Shown: positions 24,954 through 37,199, numbered from the stretch's first letter. The stretch is 64,000 bases of DNA from Lutibacter sp. A80 (GCF_022429645.1 NZ_CP092480.1:3640501-3704500), one strand, 5' to 3'. Numbers and translations: made by a program. The notes: generated from the sequence alone by a model not told the origin.

Positions 24954-27944
24954 CTATTTTTTAGAATCTAATTTTTTTACTGTATCGTACATGATAGGAG
25001 ATGCAATAAATAATGATGAGTAAGTACCTACAACAACACCTACAATTAATGCAAACATAAATCCTTTAATAGAATCTCCACCAAATAAGAATATTGCTAA
25101 TAATACAACCAATGTTGTTAAAGATGTATTAATAGTTCTTCCTAAAGTACTACTTAATGCTTTGTCTACTACTTCAGAGAATTTCCAAGAAGTATGAATT
25201 CCTGTAAACTCACGAATTCTATCAAAAATTACCACCGTATCATTTAGGGAGTACCCTACAACTGTAAGTATGGCTGCAATAAATGATTGTCCAATTTCCA
25301 TATCAAATGGTAATATTTTATAAAGTAAAGAGAAAATTGCTAATACAATTAATACATCATGGAATACTGCAGCTACAGCACCTAAACTAAATTGCCATTT
25401 TCTAAATCTAAATAATATGTATAAGAAAGTAATTAATAACGAACCTAAAATAGCCCATCCTGCAGCTGTTTTAATATCATCTGCAATAGTTGGTTCCACT
25501 TTAATAGAACTCATAATACCTACTTTTCCAACACCATCGTAACCAGGTTTAAATTGTTCTAAAGTTAAGTCTTTAGAATAATATTTTTTTAATCCGTTAA
25601 ATAATAAAGATTGTACTTCATCATCAATATGGCTACTAGCTTCTTCTTCTATTTTATATTTAGTTGTAATTTTTAATTGACTTGCTTCACCGTAAGTTTT
25701 AACTTCTGGAGCACTTCCGAAAGCATCTTTTAAAGTTTCAGAAACTTCGGTTGCACTAGTTGCTTGATCAAATTTTACAACATATGTTCTACCTCCAACA
25801 AAATCTACACCATAATTTAATCCGTTTGTAAATAATGAGATTAAACCAACAACAATTAAAGCACCTGAGAAAATGTATGCAATTTTTCTTTTTCTTAAGA
25901 ATTCAATATCGATTCTGTTGAACCAATTTTTAGTAATACTTGTATTAAATGTAAATAATTTACCTTTTGCAGCATACCAGTCAATTAATAGACGTGTAAT
26001 AAATATAGCTGTAAACATAGATGTTACTATACCTACCATTAATGTATAAGCAAAACCTTTTACTGGACCTGTACCAAATACATATAAAATAACACCTGTT
26101 AACATTGTTGTAATGTTGGCGTCAATAATTGCAGATAATGCACCTTTAAAACTAAATCCGTGACTTATAGAAGCTTTTAATCCTTTTCCTTTATCAAGTT
26201 CTTCTTTTATTCTTTCAAATATAATTACGTTTGCATCTACAGACATACCTATTGTTAAAATAATACCTGCAATGCCTGGTAATGTTAACACTGCTCCAAA
26301 TGCAGTTAAAATTCCAAAAATAAATAAAAGGTTTACAGCTAAAGCAACATCTGCAAAAGCACCTGCTTTACCGTAATAGAAAATCATCCAAAGTAATACT
26401 AATAATAGCGCTAAAGCAAAAGAGCTCATACTGCTATCAATTGCTTTTTGACCTAAAGAAGGTCCAACAATTTCAGATTGAATAATATGTGCAGCAGCAG
26501 GTAATTTACCAGCTTTTAATACGTTTGCAATATCTTGAGCTTCTTCAACAGTCATACTTCCACCAGAAATTGAAGTTCTTCCTGAAGTAATTGCTACATT
26601 TACAGACGGTGCTGTATAAACGTAGTCATCTAAAACTACAGCTACAAATTTCCCAACATTTTCAGTGGTCATTTTACCCCATAATCTAGATCCAATTGCA
26701 TTCATTGTCATACTTACCTCAGGTTGTCCTGTTTGTCCGTATTCTTGACTTGCATCTTCAATTACATCACCTTCTATAGGGGCAATATCTTGTCTGTTAG
26801 ATTTTATACCATATAAGTAAATTAGATCTACACTTTCTCCTGTTGCAGTTGTACTAGTAAATGGTTTTGCATCCCATAAGAATTTAGTGTATTTCATTTC
26901 GTTAGAAAGCAAAGCTCTAACTTCTCTTAAAGCTAAGTAAGAATTTACTTTAGCAGTATCTAAAACTTTAGCAGTACCTATTACAGAAGATACTTGATTT
27001 TCGCTTTGAGGAATACTTGGTGAAAGTACCGAGAATAAATTTTCAGCTGGTTTTGCAGCTAAAGAGTCAGACACTTCACCTAATAAATCATCTAAGTCGT
27101 CTTTAGCAGAAGTAGTATCTTCATCTTCTGTTTTAGTTTTTAATAAGTTTTCAACTACAGTGTTAGCTTCAAAAAAGAAGTTTGCAGTTTCTCTATTAGA
27201 GTACACTTCCCAGAATTGTAATTCAGCTGTACTTTGCAATAATTTTTTTACACGATCAATATCTTTAGCACCTGGTAATTCAATTAAAATACGTCCAGAG
27301 TTTCCAATACGTTGAATGTTTGGTTGTGTAACTCCAAATTTATCGATACGACTTCTTAATACTTCAAAAGCGGTATTTACAGAGCCAGTTACTTCATCCT
27401 CTATAATTGGCATTACTTCAGCATCTGTAAGTTTAAAATTTATTTTTTCTCTTAAAGATTTGTTACCAAAAATACTAGGGTCGCTTAATTTTACAGTACC
27501 GGCACTAGCTTTTTCAAATTCATCAAAAAACAAATCTAAATAGGTTCTATCACTACTTCTTTGAGCTTCTGTAGCATTCGCTAAGGCTTTATTAAAAACA
27601 GGGTTTTTAGATTCGTTAGATAATCCAATTAAAATATCTTTAACTGAAACTTGTAAAATAGCATTAATACCTCCTTTAAGGTCTAAACCTAAATTTAGTT
27701 CTTTATCTTTAATATCGTTGTAACTAAATTGGGCAAAACCTAAATCAATTACAGGTTTGTTAGCTACAGAGTCTAGATAAACTCTTTCTAAATTAGCTAT
27801 TTCTTTTCCATCTTCTGATTTTGATTCAGCATAAATCTTTGCTTTACCTTCAACACCATTTGTAAACCAAGTAAATGATAATTGGTATAAACTTACTAAT
27901 CCAAATAGAATAGCGAATAATTTTATAAGTCCTTTATTTTGCAT
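24954..27944 (-). CDS. secDF: Protein translocase SecDF fusion
   Basis: Inner-membrane accessory of the Sec translocon that uses the proton gradient to pull exported proteins across. 996 residues hold both SecD (first about 650) and SecF (about 680-990). The SecD half has an N-terminal helix, a large periplasmic P1 region (with GLDLKGGINAILQV near residue 85 and DKFGVTQPNIQRIG near 205), then six helices including VDANVIIFERIKEE. The SecF half has NYGVDFVGGRTYVV and six helices with NDTVVIFDRIRE. Single-chain SecDF is usual in Bacteroidota. It has its own promoter and terminator. Confidence 0.96.
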   Translation of the reverse strand: MQNKGLIKLFAILFGLVSLYQLSFTWFTNGVEGKAKIYAESKSEDGKEIANLERVYLDSVANKPVIDLGFAQFSYNDIKDKELNLGLDLKGGINAILQVSVKDILIGLSNESKNPVFNKALANATEAQRSSDRTYLDLFFDEFEKASAGTVKLSDPSIFGNKSLREKINFKLTDAEVMPIIEDEVTGSVNTAFEVLRSRIDKFGVTQPNIQRIGNSGRILIELPGAKDIDRVKKLLQSTAELQFWEVYSNRETANFFFEANTVVENLLKTKTEDEDTTSAKDDLDDLLGEVSDSLAAKPAENLFSVLSPSIPQSENQVSSVIGTAKVLDTAKVNSYLALREVRALLSNEMKYTKFLWDAKPFTSTTATGESVDLIYLYGIKSNRQDIAPIEGDVIEDASQEYGQTGQPEVSMTMNAIGSRLWGKMTTENVGKFVAVVLDDYVYTAPSVNVAITSGRTSISGGSMTVEEAQDIANVLKAGKLPAAAHIIQSEIVGPSLGQKAIDSSMSSFALALLLVLLWMIFYYGKAGAFADVALAVNLLFIFGILTAFGAVLTLPGIAGIILTIGMSVDANVIIFERIKEELDKGKGLKASISHGFSFKGALSAIIDANITTMLTGVILYVFGTGPVKGFAYTLMVGIVTSMFTAIFITRLLIDWYAAKGKLFTFNTSITKNWFNRIDIEFLRKRKIAYIFSGALIVVGLISLFTNGLNYGVDFVGGRTYVVKFDQATSATEVSETLKDAFGSAPEVKTYGEASQLKITTKYKIEEEASSHIDDEVQSLLFNGLKKYYSKDLTLEQFKPGYDGVGKVGIMSSIKVEPTIADDIKTAAGWAILGSLLITFLYILFRFRKWQFSLGAVAAVFHDVLIVLAIFSLLYKILPFDMEIGQSFIAAILTVVGYSLNDTVVIFDRIREFTGIHTSWKFSEVVDKALSSTLGRTINTSLTTLVVLLAIFLFGGDSIKGFMFALIVGVVVGTYSSLFIASPIMYDTVKKLDSKK

Positions 27945-27984
27945 TTTACATTAATTTGATAAGAATTCATTTGTTATAAACGTG

Positions 27985-28015
27985 CAAATATATAATTTCA
28001 AACAGAGAATGCCAA
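27985..28015 (-). promoter_or_regulatory. Bacteroidota-type promoter of secDF
   Basis: On the minus strand: TTG (28013-28015), 20-base spacer, TATATTTG (27985-27992), 40 bases before the start codon. Confidence 0.65.
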
Positions 28016-28086
28016 TACTTTTTAAGCTTTTTATATTCATAAATTACAACATATTAAAATAATAGTATTTCGAGCATTGAATTTCA

Positions 28087-28094
28087 TATATTTG
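28087..28094 (+). promoter_or_regulatory. Possible -7 element of fhs
   Basis: TATATTTG, 19 bases before the fhs start codon. No TTG at the usual upstream distance. Confidence 0.45.
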
Positions 28095-28113
28095 TTTGTA
28101 AAAAATAGTTGAT

Positions 28114-29790
28114 ATGAAGTATTTATCTGATATAGAAATTGCGCAGAAAAATAGTATGAAACATATAAAAAAAATTGCTGCAAAACTTAATGTTGATGAA
28201 GATGCAATTGAAATGTATGGAAAATATAAGGCTAAACTACCATTAACCCTTATAGATGAAGAAAAAATACAGCAAAATAATTTAATTTTAGTTACAGCTA
28301 TTACACCAACTCCAGCAGGAGAAGGGAAAACTACAGTATCTATTGGTCTAACTGAAGGATTGCAAAAAATAGGTAAGCAGGCTACAGTGGTTTTAAGAGA
28401 GCCATCTTTAGGTCCTGTTTTTGGAATTAAAGGAGGGGCTGCAGGAGGAGGGTATTCTCAAGTAGTTCCAATGGAAGATATTAACTTGCATTTTACGGGC
28501 GATTTTAATGCTGTTGAAAAAGCTAATAATTTGCTCTCTGCTTTAATAGATAATAATTTACAAAGTAAATGTTGTAAATTAAATTTAGATCCAAGAACCA
28601 TTCATTGGAAGCGTGTTATGGATATGAATGATAGAGCTTTGCGTAATATTGTTATTGGTTTAGGTGGAACGGCAAATGGTATTCCTAGAGAAGATGGGTT
28701 TGATATTACACCTGCATCTGAAGTAATGGCTATACTTTGTATGGCAACGGATTTTGAAGATTTAAAAAAACGTTTAGGAGATATTTTTATAGGTTATACG
28801 TTTGATAAAGAACCAATTTTTGCGCGCGATTTAAAAGCTGAAAATGCTATGGCTATTTTATTAAAACATGCGATTAGACCAAATTTAGTACAAACTTTAG
28901 AGGGCAATCCAGCAATAATACATGGCGGTCCTTTTGCAAATATTGCTCAAGGTACTAATACAATTATCGCTACAAAAATGGGACTTTCTTTGTCTAATTA
29001 TGTTATAACCGAAGCTGGTTTTGGAGCAGATTTAGGTGCTGAAAAGTTTTTAAACATTAAATGTCAATCGGCAGGATTAAATCCTAAAGCAGTTGTTTTA
29101 GTTGCTACAATTAGGGCTTTGCGTCACCATGGTGGAGCTAAAAAAGATGCATATAATTCTCCAAATTTAGATTTTGTAAAACAGGGATTTTGTAATTTGG
29201 AAAAGCATGTGGAGAATATTCGAAAGTTTAAAATTGAACCTGTAGTTGCTATTAATACATTTTCTAACGATACTTATGAAGAGATAAATTATATTATTGA
29301 AAAATGTAAAAAAATAGGAGTTAAAGCCGTTGTGTCTGAAGGATGGGCTAAAGGAGGTAATGGAACTACTAAATTAGCGAAAGCTGTTGTAAAAGTTGTA
29401 GAATCTAATACATCTAATTTTAAACCTTTGTATAATTGGAATTCTCCTGTTAAAGAGAAAATAGAAAAAATAGCTAAAGAAATTTATGGAGCTAAAGCTG
29501 TAGATTTTGATAAAAAGGCTAAGTTAAATTTAAGAAGAATTGAAAAGCTTGGTTTTAATGATTTTGCAATTTGTATTGCTAAAACACAAAAATCTTTTTC
29601 TGATAATGAGTTTTTAGTAGGTAGGCCAGAGAATTTTACAGTAACTGTTAGGGAGATTGAAATTGCTGCAGGTGCTAAGTTTATTATTCCAATACTTGGT
29701 GCTATGATGCGTATGCCTGGTTTGCCAGGAACGCCTGCATCAGAAAATATGACTATTGATAATGATGAAGTAATATCAGGCTTGTCTTAA
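28114..29790 (+). CDS. fhs: Formate-tetrahydrofolate ligase
   Basis: ATP-dependent formation of 10-formyltetrahydrofolate from formate, feeding one-carbon metabolism. 558 residues, normal for the family. The P-loop-like TPAGEGKTT lies near residue 66, LREPSLGPVFGIKGGAAGGG near 90-110, and LHFTGDFNAV, DMNDRALR and ITEAGFGADLGAEKF follow in order, all hallmarks of Fhs. It is monocistronic: a TAnnTTTG element precedes it and a strong bidirectional terminator separates it from convergent mdh. Confidence 0.96.
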   Translation: MKYLSDIEIAQKNSMKHIKKIAAKLNVDEDAIEMYGKYKAKLPLTLIDEEKIQQNNLILVTAITPTPAGEGKTTVSIGLTEGLQKIGKQATVVLREPSLGPVFGIKGGAAGGGYSQVVPMEDINLHFTGDFNAVEKANNLLSALIDNNLQSKCCKLNLDPRTIHWKRVMDMNDRALRNIVIGLGGTANGIPREDGFDITPASEVMAILCMATDFEDLKKRLGDIFIGYTFDKEPIFARDLKAENAMAILLKHAIRPNLVQTLEGNPAIIHGGPFANIAQGTNTIIATKMGLSLSNYVITEAGFGADLGAEKFLNIKCQSAGLNPKAVVLVATIRALRHHGGAKKDAYNSPNLDFVKQGFCNLEKHVENIRKFKIEPVVAINTFSNDTYEEINYIIEKCKKIGVKAVVSEGWAKGGNGTTKLAKAVVKVVESNTSNFKPLYNWNSPVKEKIEKIAKEIYGAKAVDFDKKAKLNLRRIEKLGFNDFAICIAKTQKSFSDNEFLVGRPENFTVTVREIEIAAGAKFIIPILGAMMRMPGLPGTPASENMTIDNDEVISGLS

Positions 29791-29803
29791 TGTTTTGATA
29801 ACA

Positions 29804-29837
29804 AAAAAGCTGTTTCAAAATTTTGAAACAGCTTTTT
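29804..29837. terminator. Bidirectional terminator between fhs and mdh
   Basis: Perfect palindrome with 17-base arms (29804-29820 / 29821-29837), core GCTGTTTCAAAA / TTTTGAAACAGC flanked by A and T runs. It serves both convergent genes. Confidence 0.88.
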
Positions 29838-29860
29838 AAATATAATTGTTAGTTGGTTAA

Positions 29861-30784
29861 CTAATCTAATAAAGCATTTGTTGCTTTAACACCAACTGCA
29901 CTTTCTTGAATTTTAGCAAGTTCAGCTTCAGATAATTCAATTTCAACAATTTTTTCAATTCCATTTTTACCTATAATACAAGGTACACCAATTGAAATAT
30001 CGCTTAAACCATATTCACCATCTAGTAAAGCAGAACAAGGGAACATTTTTTTAGAATCTAAAGCAATAGCTTGTACCATTGCAGAAACTGCTGCACCTGG
30101 AGCATACCAAGCACTTGTTCCTAATAATTTAGTTAGTGTAGCACCACCAACTTTAGTATCTTCAACAACTTGTTGCATTCTTTCTTCAGATAAGAATTCA
30201 GAAACTTTTACACTGTTACGAGCTGCTTTTCCAATTAAAGGAACCATTCCAGTATCACTGTGTCCTCCAATTACCATTCCATCAACATCAGATGCAGGGC
30301 AACCTAAAGCTTCAGCTAAACGGAATTTAAAACGAGCGCTATCTAAAGCTCCACCCATACCAATAATTCTGTTTTTTGGTAATCCTGTAGCTTTATGAGC
30401 TAAATAAGCCATAGTATCCATTGGGTTACTAACTACAATTATAATTACCTCTGGAGAATACTTAATTAAGTTTTCAGAAACAGTTTTTACAATACCTGCA
30501 TTAATTCCAATTAATTCTTCACGTGTCATTCCTGGTTTTCTTGGAATACCACTTGTTATAACTGCAACATCACTATTTGCTGTAGCAGCATAATCATTAG
30601 TTACACCAGTAATTTGGGTGTCAAAACCGTTTAATGATGCTGTTTGCATTAAATCCATTGCTTTACCTTCTGCAAAACCTTCTTTAATGTCAATTAATGT
30701 TACTTCGTCTGCGAAATTTTTAATGGCTATGTACTCAGCACAACTTGCACCTACAGCACCAGCACCTACTACTGTTACTTTCAT
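29861..30784 (-). CDS. mdh: Malate dehydrogenase (LDH-like type)
   Basis: TCA-cycle enzyme oxidising malate to oxaloacetate with NAD. 307 residues. The Rossmann motif GAGAVGAS is at residues 7-14, acidic residue D33 in LIDI suits NAD, the active-site arginines lie in IPRKPGMTREEL, and IGGHSDTGMVPL carries the catalytic histidine. This is the short, LDH-like MDH common in Bacteroidota. It converges on fhs. The minus-strand element TATTTTTG (30821-30828) lies 36 bases upstream. Confidence 0.96.
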   Translation of the reverse strand: MKVTVVGAGAVGASCAEYIAIKNFADEVTLIDIKEGFAEGKAMDLMQTASLNGFDTQITGVTNDYAATANSDVAVITSGIPRKPGMTREELIGINAGIVKTVSENLIKYSPEVIIIVVSNPMDTMAYLAHKATGLPKNRIIGMGGALDSARFKFRLAEALGCPASDVDGMVIGGHSDTGMVPLIGKAARNSVKVSEFLSEERMQQVVEDTKVGGATLTKLLGTSAWYAPGAAVSAMVQAIALDSKKMFPCSALLDGEYGLSDISIGVPCIIGKNGIEKIVEIELSEAELAKIQESAVGVKATNALLD

Positions 30785-30820
30785 ATTTTTATTATTGTGT
30801 TAATATTCATTTTAAAGTAT

Positions 30821-30828
30821 CAAAAATA
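30821..30828 (-). promoter_or_regulatory. Possible -7 element of mdh
   Basis: TATTTTTG on the minus strand (CAAAAATA on plus), 36 bases before the mdh start codon; no clear TTG partner. Confidence 0.4.
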
Positions 30829-30900
30829 CTAAATTTTAAATTAAAGGGTTATGACATTTGTCTTAATTTACGAAATCGATATTGTTAATTTTTACGATGC

Positions 30901-30923
30901 TTTTTTATGATTATCATAAAAAA
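30901..30923. repeat. Near-continuous 11-bp palindrome downstream of gyrB
   Basis: TTTTTTATGAT-T-ATCATAAAAAA, perfect arms with a single central base. It sits beside the gyrB terminator on the mdh-promoter side. It could be a second terminator hairpin or a binding site. Confidence 0.5.
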
Positions 30924-30947
30924 AGGTTGCTAAACTAGCAACCTTTT
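30921..30947 (-). terminator. Intrinsic terminator of gyrB
   Basis: 12-bp stem AAAAGGTTGCTA / TAGCAACCTTTT around AAC, 22 bases after the gyrB stop; on the minus strand the 3' arm ends in a U run. Confidence 0.85.
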
Positions 30948-30969
30948 GTGTTTTTAAAAGTATAATGTA

Positions 30970-32916
<1,947 letters not shown>

Positions 32917-32952
32917 TTAAAATGTATGTTTTTTAATAAAAAATTTAACAAA

Positions 32953-32960
32953 CAAATATA
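32953..32960 (-). promoter_or_regulatory. Possible -7 element of gyrB
   Basis: TATATTTG on the minus strand (CAAATATA on plus), 39 bases before the start codon, without a convincing TTG partner. Confidence 0.45.
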
Positions 32961-33279
32961 AGTATTCAAAATTATGTTTTTTTGTCATTATTTAATACTT
33001 GAGGTAGAAGTTATTAACAATTTATAATTGTTAAAAATGGCTTAAAACGTCTAAAAACACGTTTATATTAGGTGTAATTCGTTTTTTTAAGTTATCCAGG
33101 AGCTCAAAATATAAAATGGCGTTAAATCGCTTTATTATTGGTGAAAAAATTGAAGTTTTTTCTGTTTTAATAAAGATTTTAAGCTGTAAAAGGCAGATTT
33201 TAAAATAAACAGTTTAAAATATAATATTTTATGTTGAGAAAAAATGAAATAAAATAATCATATCTATCTATAATAATAT

Positions 33280-33287
33280 TATTTTTG
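33280..33287 (+). promoter_or_regulatory. TATTTTTG element adjoining the guaA start codon
   Basis: Matches TAnnTTTG but ends only 4 bases before the ATG. If used, transcription would start at or next to the start codon (leaderless mRNA). It may equally be a chance match in AT-rich DNA. Confidence 0.3.
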
Positions 33288-33291
33288 GCGA

Positions 33292-34824
33292 ATGCAACAT
33301 CAAGTACTTATTTTAGATTTCGGATCGCAATACACACAGTTGATTGCCCGTAGAGTTAGAGAATTAAACATTTTTTGTGAAATTTTTCCATTTAATAGTA
33401 AAAGTTTTAATGTGGAAGATTACAGTGCAGTAATCCTTTCAGGAAGTCCTTCATCTGTAAGAACACCAGATTCCCCAATCCCAGATTTGTCTAAAATTAA
33501 AGGTAAGTTACCTTTATTAGGTGTGTGTTATGGCGCACAGTTTTTAGCACATAATTTTGGTGGTGAAGTAGGGGCGTCTAATACCAGAGAATATGGAAGA
33601 GCAAATCTTTCATATATTAAAGCTAACGAATTATTTTTTGAAGGAGTTTCTGAAGGAAGTCAGGTATGGATGAGCCATAGCGATACAATTTTAGATTTAC
33701 CAGAAAGTTTTGAGTTGATTGCAAGCACACATGATGTGAAAAATGCAGCATTTAAAATTAAAGAAGAGGATACTTACGGAATTCAATTTCATCCAGAAGT
33801 TTATCACTCTAAAGATGGTTTAACCGTTTTAAAAAATTTTCTAGTTAATATTGCAGGTGTTGCTCAAACTTGGACACCAGATTCTTTTGTTGAAACTACA
33901 GTTGCTGAATTAAAAAATAAATTAGGAAACGATAAAGTTGTGTTAGGCCTTTCAGGAGGTGTAGATTCAACTGTAGCGGCAGTTTTAATTTCAAAAGCTA
34001 TTGGTAAAAATCTGTACTGCATCTTTGTTAATAATGGTCTGTTACGCAAAAATGAATTTGAAAGCGTATTAAATCAATATAAAGGAATGGGGCTAAATGT
34101 AAAAGGTGTTGATGCTTCGGCACGTTTTTTGAAAGCACTTGAAGGTGAAAGTGACCCAGAAGGAAAACGTAAAATTATAGGTCGTGTTTTTATTGAAACC
34201 TTTGATGATGAAGCACATTTAATTGAAGATGTAAGTTGGTTAGCACAAGGTACAATTTATCCAGATGTTATTGAGTCAGTTTCAGCAACAGGAGGACCTT
34301 CAGCAACTATTAAATCACATCATAATGTAGGTGGTTTGCCAGATTTTATGAAACTAAAAATAGTAGAGCCTTTAAATACTTTGTTTAAAGATGAAGTTAG
34401 AAGGGTTGGAAAATCAATGGGTATTGATGCCGAATTGTTAGGAAGACATCCTTTTCCAGGTCCAGGATTAGGAATTCGAATTTTAGGTGATATTACAGCA
34501 GAAAAAGTAAGAATGTTACAAGACGTAGATGCTATATTTGTACAAGGTTTAAAAGATGCTGGTTTATACGATAGTGTTTGGCAAGCAGGTGCTATGTTAT
34601 TACCTGTAAATTCTGTAGGTGTAATGGGAGATGAGAGAACCTATGAAAAAGCAGTGGTTTTAAGAGCTGTAGAGTCTACAGATGGAATGACTGCAGACTG
34701 GGTGAATTTACCTTATGAGTTTTTACAAAAAACATCAAACAAAATAATAAATAGTGTAAAAGGCGTTAATAGAGTTGTATATGATATTAGTTCTAAACCA
34801 CCAGCAACTATAGAGTGGGAATAA
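33292..34824 (+). CDS. guaA: GMP synthase (glutamine-hydrolysing)
   Basis: Converts XMP to GMP using glutamine and ATP. 510 residues. The class I amidotransferase domain at 1-190 has nucleophile C79 in GVCYGAQF, and H167 and E169 in FHPEV. The ATP pyrophosphatase domain follows, with the P-loop SGGVDST at 221-227, and then the dimerisation domain with [12 protein letters not shown] and the C-terminal PPATIEWE. All catalytic elements are present. A LysM protein gene follows 44 bases later on the same strand and may be cotranscribed. Confidence 0.97.
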   Translation: MQHQVLILDFGSQYTQLIARRVRELNIFCEIFPFNSKSFNVEDYSAVILSGSPSSVRTPDSPIPDLSKIKGKLPLLGVCYGAQFLAHNFGGEVGASNTREYGRANLSYIKANELFFEGVSEGSQVWMSHSDTILDLPESFELIASTHDVKNAAFKIKEEDTYGIQFHPEVYHSKDGLTVLKNFLVNIAGVAQTWTPDSFVETTVAELKNKLGNDKVVLGLSGGVDSTVAAVLISKAIGKNLYCIFVNNGLLRKNEFESVLNQYKGMGLNVKGVDASARFLKALEGESDPEGKRKIIGRVFIETFDDEAHLIEDVSWLAQGTIYPDVIESVSATGGPSATIKSHHNVGGLPDFMKLKIVEPLNTLFKDEVRRVGKSMGIDAELLGRHPFPGPGLGIRILGDITAEKVRMLQDVDAIFVQGLKDAGLYDSVWQAGAMLLPVNSVGVMGDERTYEKAVVLRAVESTDGMTADWVNLPYEFLQKTSNKIINSVKGVNRVVYDISSKPPATIEWE

Positions 34825-34868
34825 ATTTAAATATTTAACGTTTCCATTGATATGAAAAAAATAGACAA

Positions 34869-36608
34869 ATGAAAAGAATTAAGTTTTTAGTTTTAATTTT
34901 AATGTTGTGTACTTTTAATATGGTTGCACAACAAAAGAAATATGTTTCCTATGTTGTTAAAAATGGGGAAACTATGAAAAGTATTGCTAAAGATTACGAT
35001 ATTTCTACTCGAGATTTATTACGATTAAATCCTGATATTGGAAGAAAACCAAAAGAAAATACCGTAATAATTGTACCAAATAAAAATTATGGGAAACAGG
35101 TAATAGGAGTTGAAAAAACAGAAACCTATATAGTAAAACCTAAAGAAACATTATTTGGAATTTCAAAAAAGCATAATATTACTATTGAAGAATTAATTGA
35201 AGCAAATCCAGAATTATTAAACGATGGATTAAAAATTGGAATGCATTTAGAAATTCCAGCAGCAATTGAAAGTAAAGAAAGTGATTTAACTAATTATATT
35301 ACACATACCGTAGTAAAGGACGATACAGTTTATAATTTAACTAAGAAATACGAAGTTTCTCAAGAAAATTTAATGGCATTAAATCCAGCTTTAAGTGAGG
35401 GCTTAAAATTAGGAATGGTTTTAAAAATTAAACCAATTGCTACAACAATTGAAGAAGATATTACTGAAGGTTCCTTTGAAGGTGGTGAGGAAGTTGTTGA
35501 TACAGGTCTTTTTGAAGAACCTTTTAACCTTAAAAAAACAATTGATGTTGCAATAATGCTTCCTTATCAATTAAATAAATATTCAGATTCAATTCCAGAA
35601 AAGGTACTATCTAAAGGTAATTCAATTTTAAATATAGCTACAGATTTTCATATGGGGTCTGTTATGGCAATAGACTCCTTAAGAAGTAAAGGTGTTACCG
35701 TAAATATAAAATATTTTGATACTCAAAATTCTAAATATAAGTTGCAAACCATTGTAAATAACAATGATTTTTCTGAAACAGATGTTATAATAGGTCCATT
35801 ATTTTATGCAAAAGCGCATTGGCTTTCAAAACATGTGAATGCTCCAGTAATTGCACCTATATATTCAAAAGATCAAAAAAGCTTATCTGCAAGTAATTTA
35901 ATAAAATCTGATGATGCTAATGATTTGTTGCTAGAAGAGCATTTATTAGATTATATGAAAGCGACATACAATGGTGAAAACATTATTGTAATTAATGATG
36001 TTGAAGAAAAATCTCAAAGTAGATTGTGGAGGGTAGTTAATAAATTAAAAACTATTGATTCAATTCAAGATATAACAGTATTAAAACCAAGTAAAGGAAA
36101 TATTGAAAATGCTAAGTTTGCTCAAAAGTTAAAAAAGAATACCAAAAATTGGATATTTTTAATAAGTGACGAGATTGTAACTACAGCAACAGCAATAAAC
36201 AATTTAAAAGGTTTTATGGAAGACTATGATCTCACACTTTTATCTATTGATAAAGGAAGAAATTTTGATAAAATTGATAATAGCTTTTTAGGGCAGTTGA
36301 ATTTTACATATCCAACAACAGATTTTGTGAATATGCAAGATCCTAAAGTGAAAAACTTTTATACTAAGTTTAGTGCTAAGTATGCTACACTACCATCTAA
36401 ATATGCTGTAAGAGGTTTTGATGTAACGTATGATATTTTGTTGAGGTTGGCAAGTGAAAATAGTATTGAAGAAGCTTTAAGAGCTGGAAAATCTTCTAGA
36501 ATCTCTGCCGTTTTTAATTATAATAAAAAACTATTTGGTAGTTTTGAGAATAATGGTGTTTATATAATTAAATATAATAAAGAATTATCTCCAGTATTGG
36601 TTGAGTAA
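34869..36608 (+). CDS. LysM-repeat envelope protein with periplasmic-binding-like domain
   Basis: 579-residue exported protein with a signal peptide at residues 1-20 (ending MVAQ). Three LysM peptidoglycan-binding repeats lie at about 24-71 (SYVVKNGETMKSIAKDY), 85-131 (YIVKPKETLFGISKKH) and 142-188 (HTVVKDDTVYNLTKKY). After an acidic linker, residues 225-579 look like a type I periplasmic-binding fold (VAIMLPYQLNKYSD, VIIGPLFYAKAHWLS, YAVRGFDVTYDILLRLA). This architecture is common in Bacteroidota and probably ties ligand sensing or cell-wall work to peptidoglycan. The ligand is unknown. Confidence 0.85.
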   Translation: MKRIKFLVLILMLCTFNMVAQQKKYVSYVVKNGETMKSIAKDYDISTRDLLRLNPDIGRKPKENTVIIVPNKNYGKQVIGVEKTETYIVKPKETLFGISKKHNITIEELIEANPELLNDGLKIGMHLEIPAAIESKESDLTNYITHTVVKDDTVYNLTKKYEVSQENLMALNPALSEGLKLGMVLKIKPIATTIEEDITEGSFEGGEEVVDTGLFEEPFNLKKTIDVAIMLPYQLNKYSDSIPEKVLSKGNSILNIATDFHMGSVMAIDSLRSKGVTVNIKYFDTQNSKYKLQTIVNNNDFSETDVIIGPLFYAKAHWLSKHVNAPVIAPIYSKDQKSLSASNLIKSDDANDLLLEEHLLDYMKATYNGENIIVINDVEEKSQSRLWRVVNKLKTIDSIQDITVLKPSKGNIENAKFAQKLKKNTKNWIFLISDEIVTTATAINNLKGFMEDYDLTLLSIDKGRNFDKIDNSFLGQLNFTYPTTDFVNMQDPKVKNFYTKFSAKYATLPSKYAVRGFDVTYDILLRLASENSIEEALRAGKSSRISAVFNYNKKLFGSFENNGVYIIKYNKELSPVLVE

Positions 36609-36630
36609 TATTATAGTTATAGTGCATAAA

Positions 36631-36666
36631 AAAAGGGTAAAACTTTAATTAAAGTTTTACCCTTTT
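36631..36666. terminator. Bidirectional terminator
   Basis: Perfect 18-base arms with AAAAGGGTAAAACTTTAA paired to its complement, flanked by A and T runs. It lies between the LysM gene and the convergent TPR-like gene. Confidence 0.88.
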
Positions 36667-36683
36667 TTTTATAATTTATAGCT

Positions 36684-37199
36684 TTAAATTCTTTTAAGCT
36701 GATCTTTCATCATTTTTATTTGATCTGAAAGCACACCTTGTGTATCTAATTTTTTAGCTTCATTGATAAGCATAGTTGCTTCTCTTTTTCGTCTTTTAGA
36801 CATTGCAATACCACCTAACTGTAATTTAGCCATTGCTATATCGTGTTTCATATTTAAACCTAAGCTAATTGCTTTTTTAAAGTATTTTTCTGCTTGAGTT
36901 AAATTTGTTTGTGAAACCATAATTCCTTGTAAAAAGTTGTAATAACCTTCTTGCTTTTGTATTAAAGCGCTACTAGGGTTTTTAATGTAAGATAGCCATT
37001 TACTTGCTCCGGCAAAGTTTTGTTTTCTTAATTGTAAAAATGCTAATAAAATAAATTCATTTTTAAAATAAAACAATACAAATATACCTGCCAATAAAAC
37101 TAATGAAATACCATTCATTATATTTCCATCAACAAATTGAAATACTGACCATACAACAATTGCTCCTGCAATTACTAATTTTATATACTTATTAAACAT
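36684..37199 (-). CDS. Membrane-anchored TPR-like protein
   Basis: Unrecognised 171-residue protein, counted from the start I prefer (37199, MFNKYIKLV). An in-frame ATG at 37229 would add ten mostly polar or basic residues. Two close membrane helices (about 6-25 and 28-47) are followed by a soluble helical region with a TPR-like unit (LTQAEKYFKKAISLGL) and a basic stretch SKRRKREA. It follows ccsBA by 25-55 bases on the same strand, so it may be part of the cytochrome c assembly transcript. No catalytic motif is seen. Confidence 0.72.
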   Translation of the reverse strand: MFNKYIKLVIAGAIVVWSVFQFVDGNIMNGISLVLLAGIFVLFYFKNEFILLAFLQLRKQNFAGASKWLSYIKNPSSALIQKQEGYYNFLQGIMVSQTNLTQAEKYFKKAISLGLNMKHDIAMAKLQLGGIAMSKRRKREATMLINEAKKLDTQGVLSDQIKMMKDQLKRI

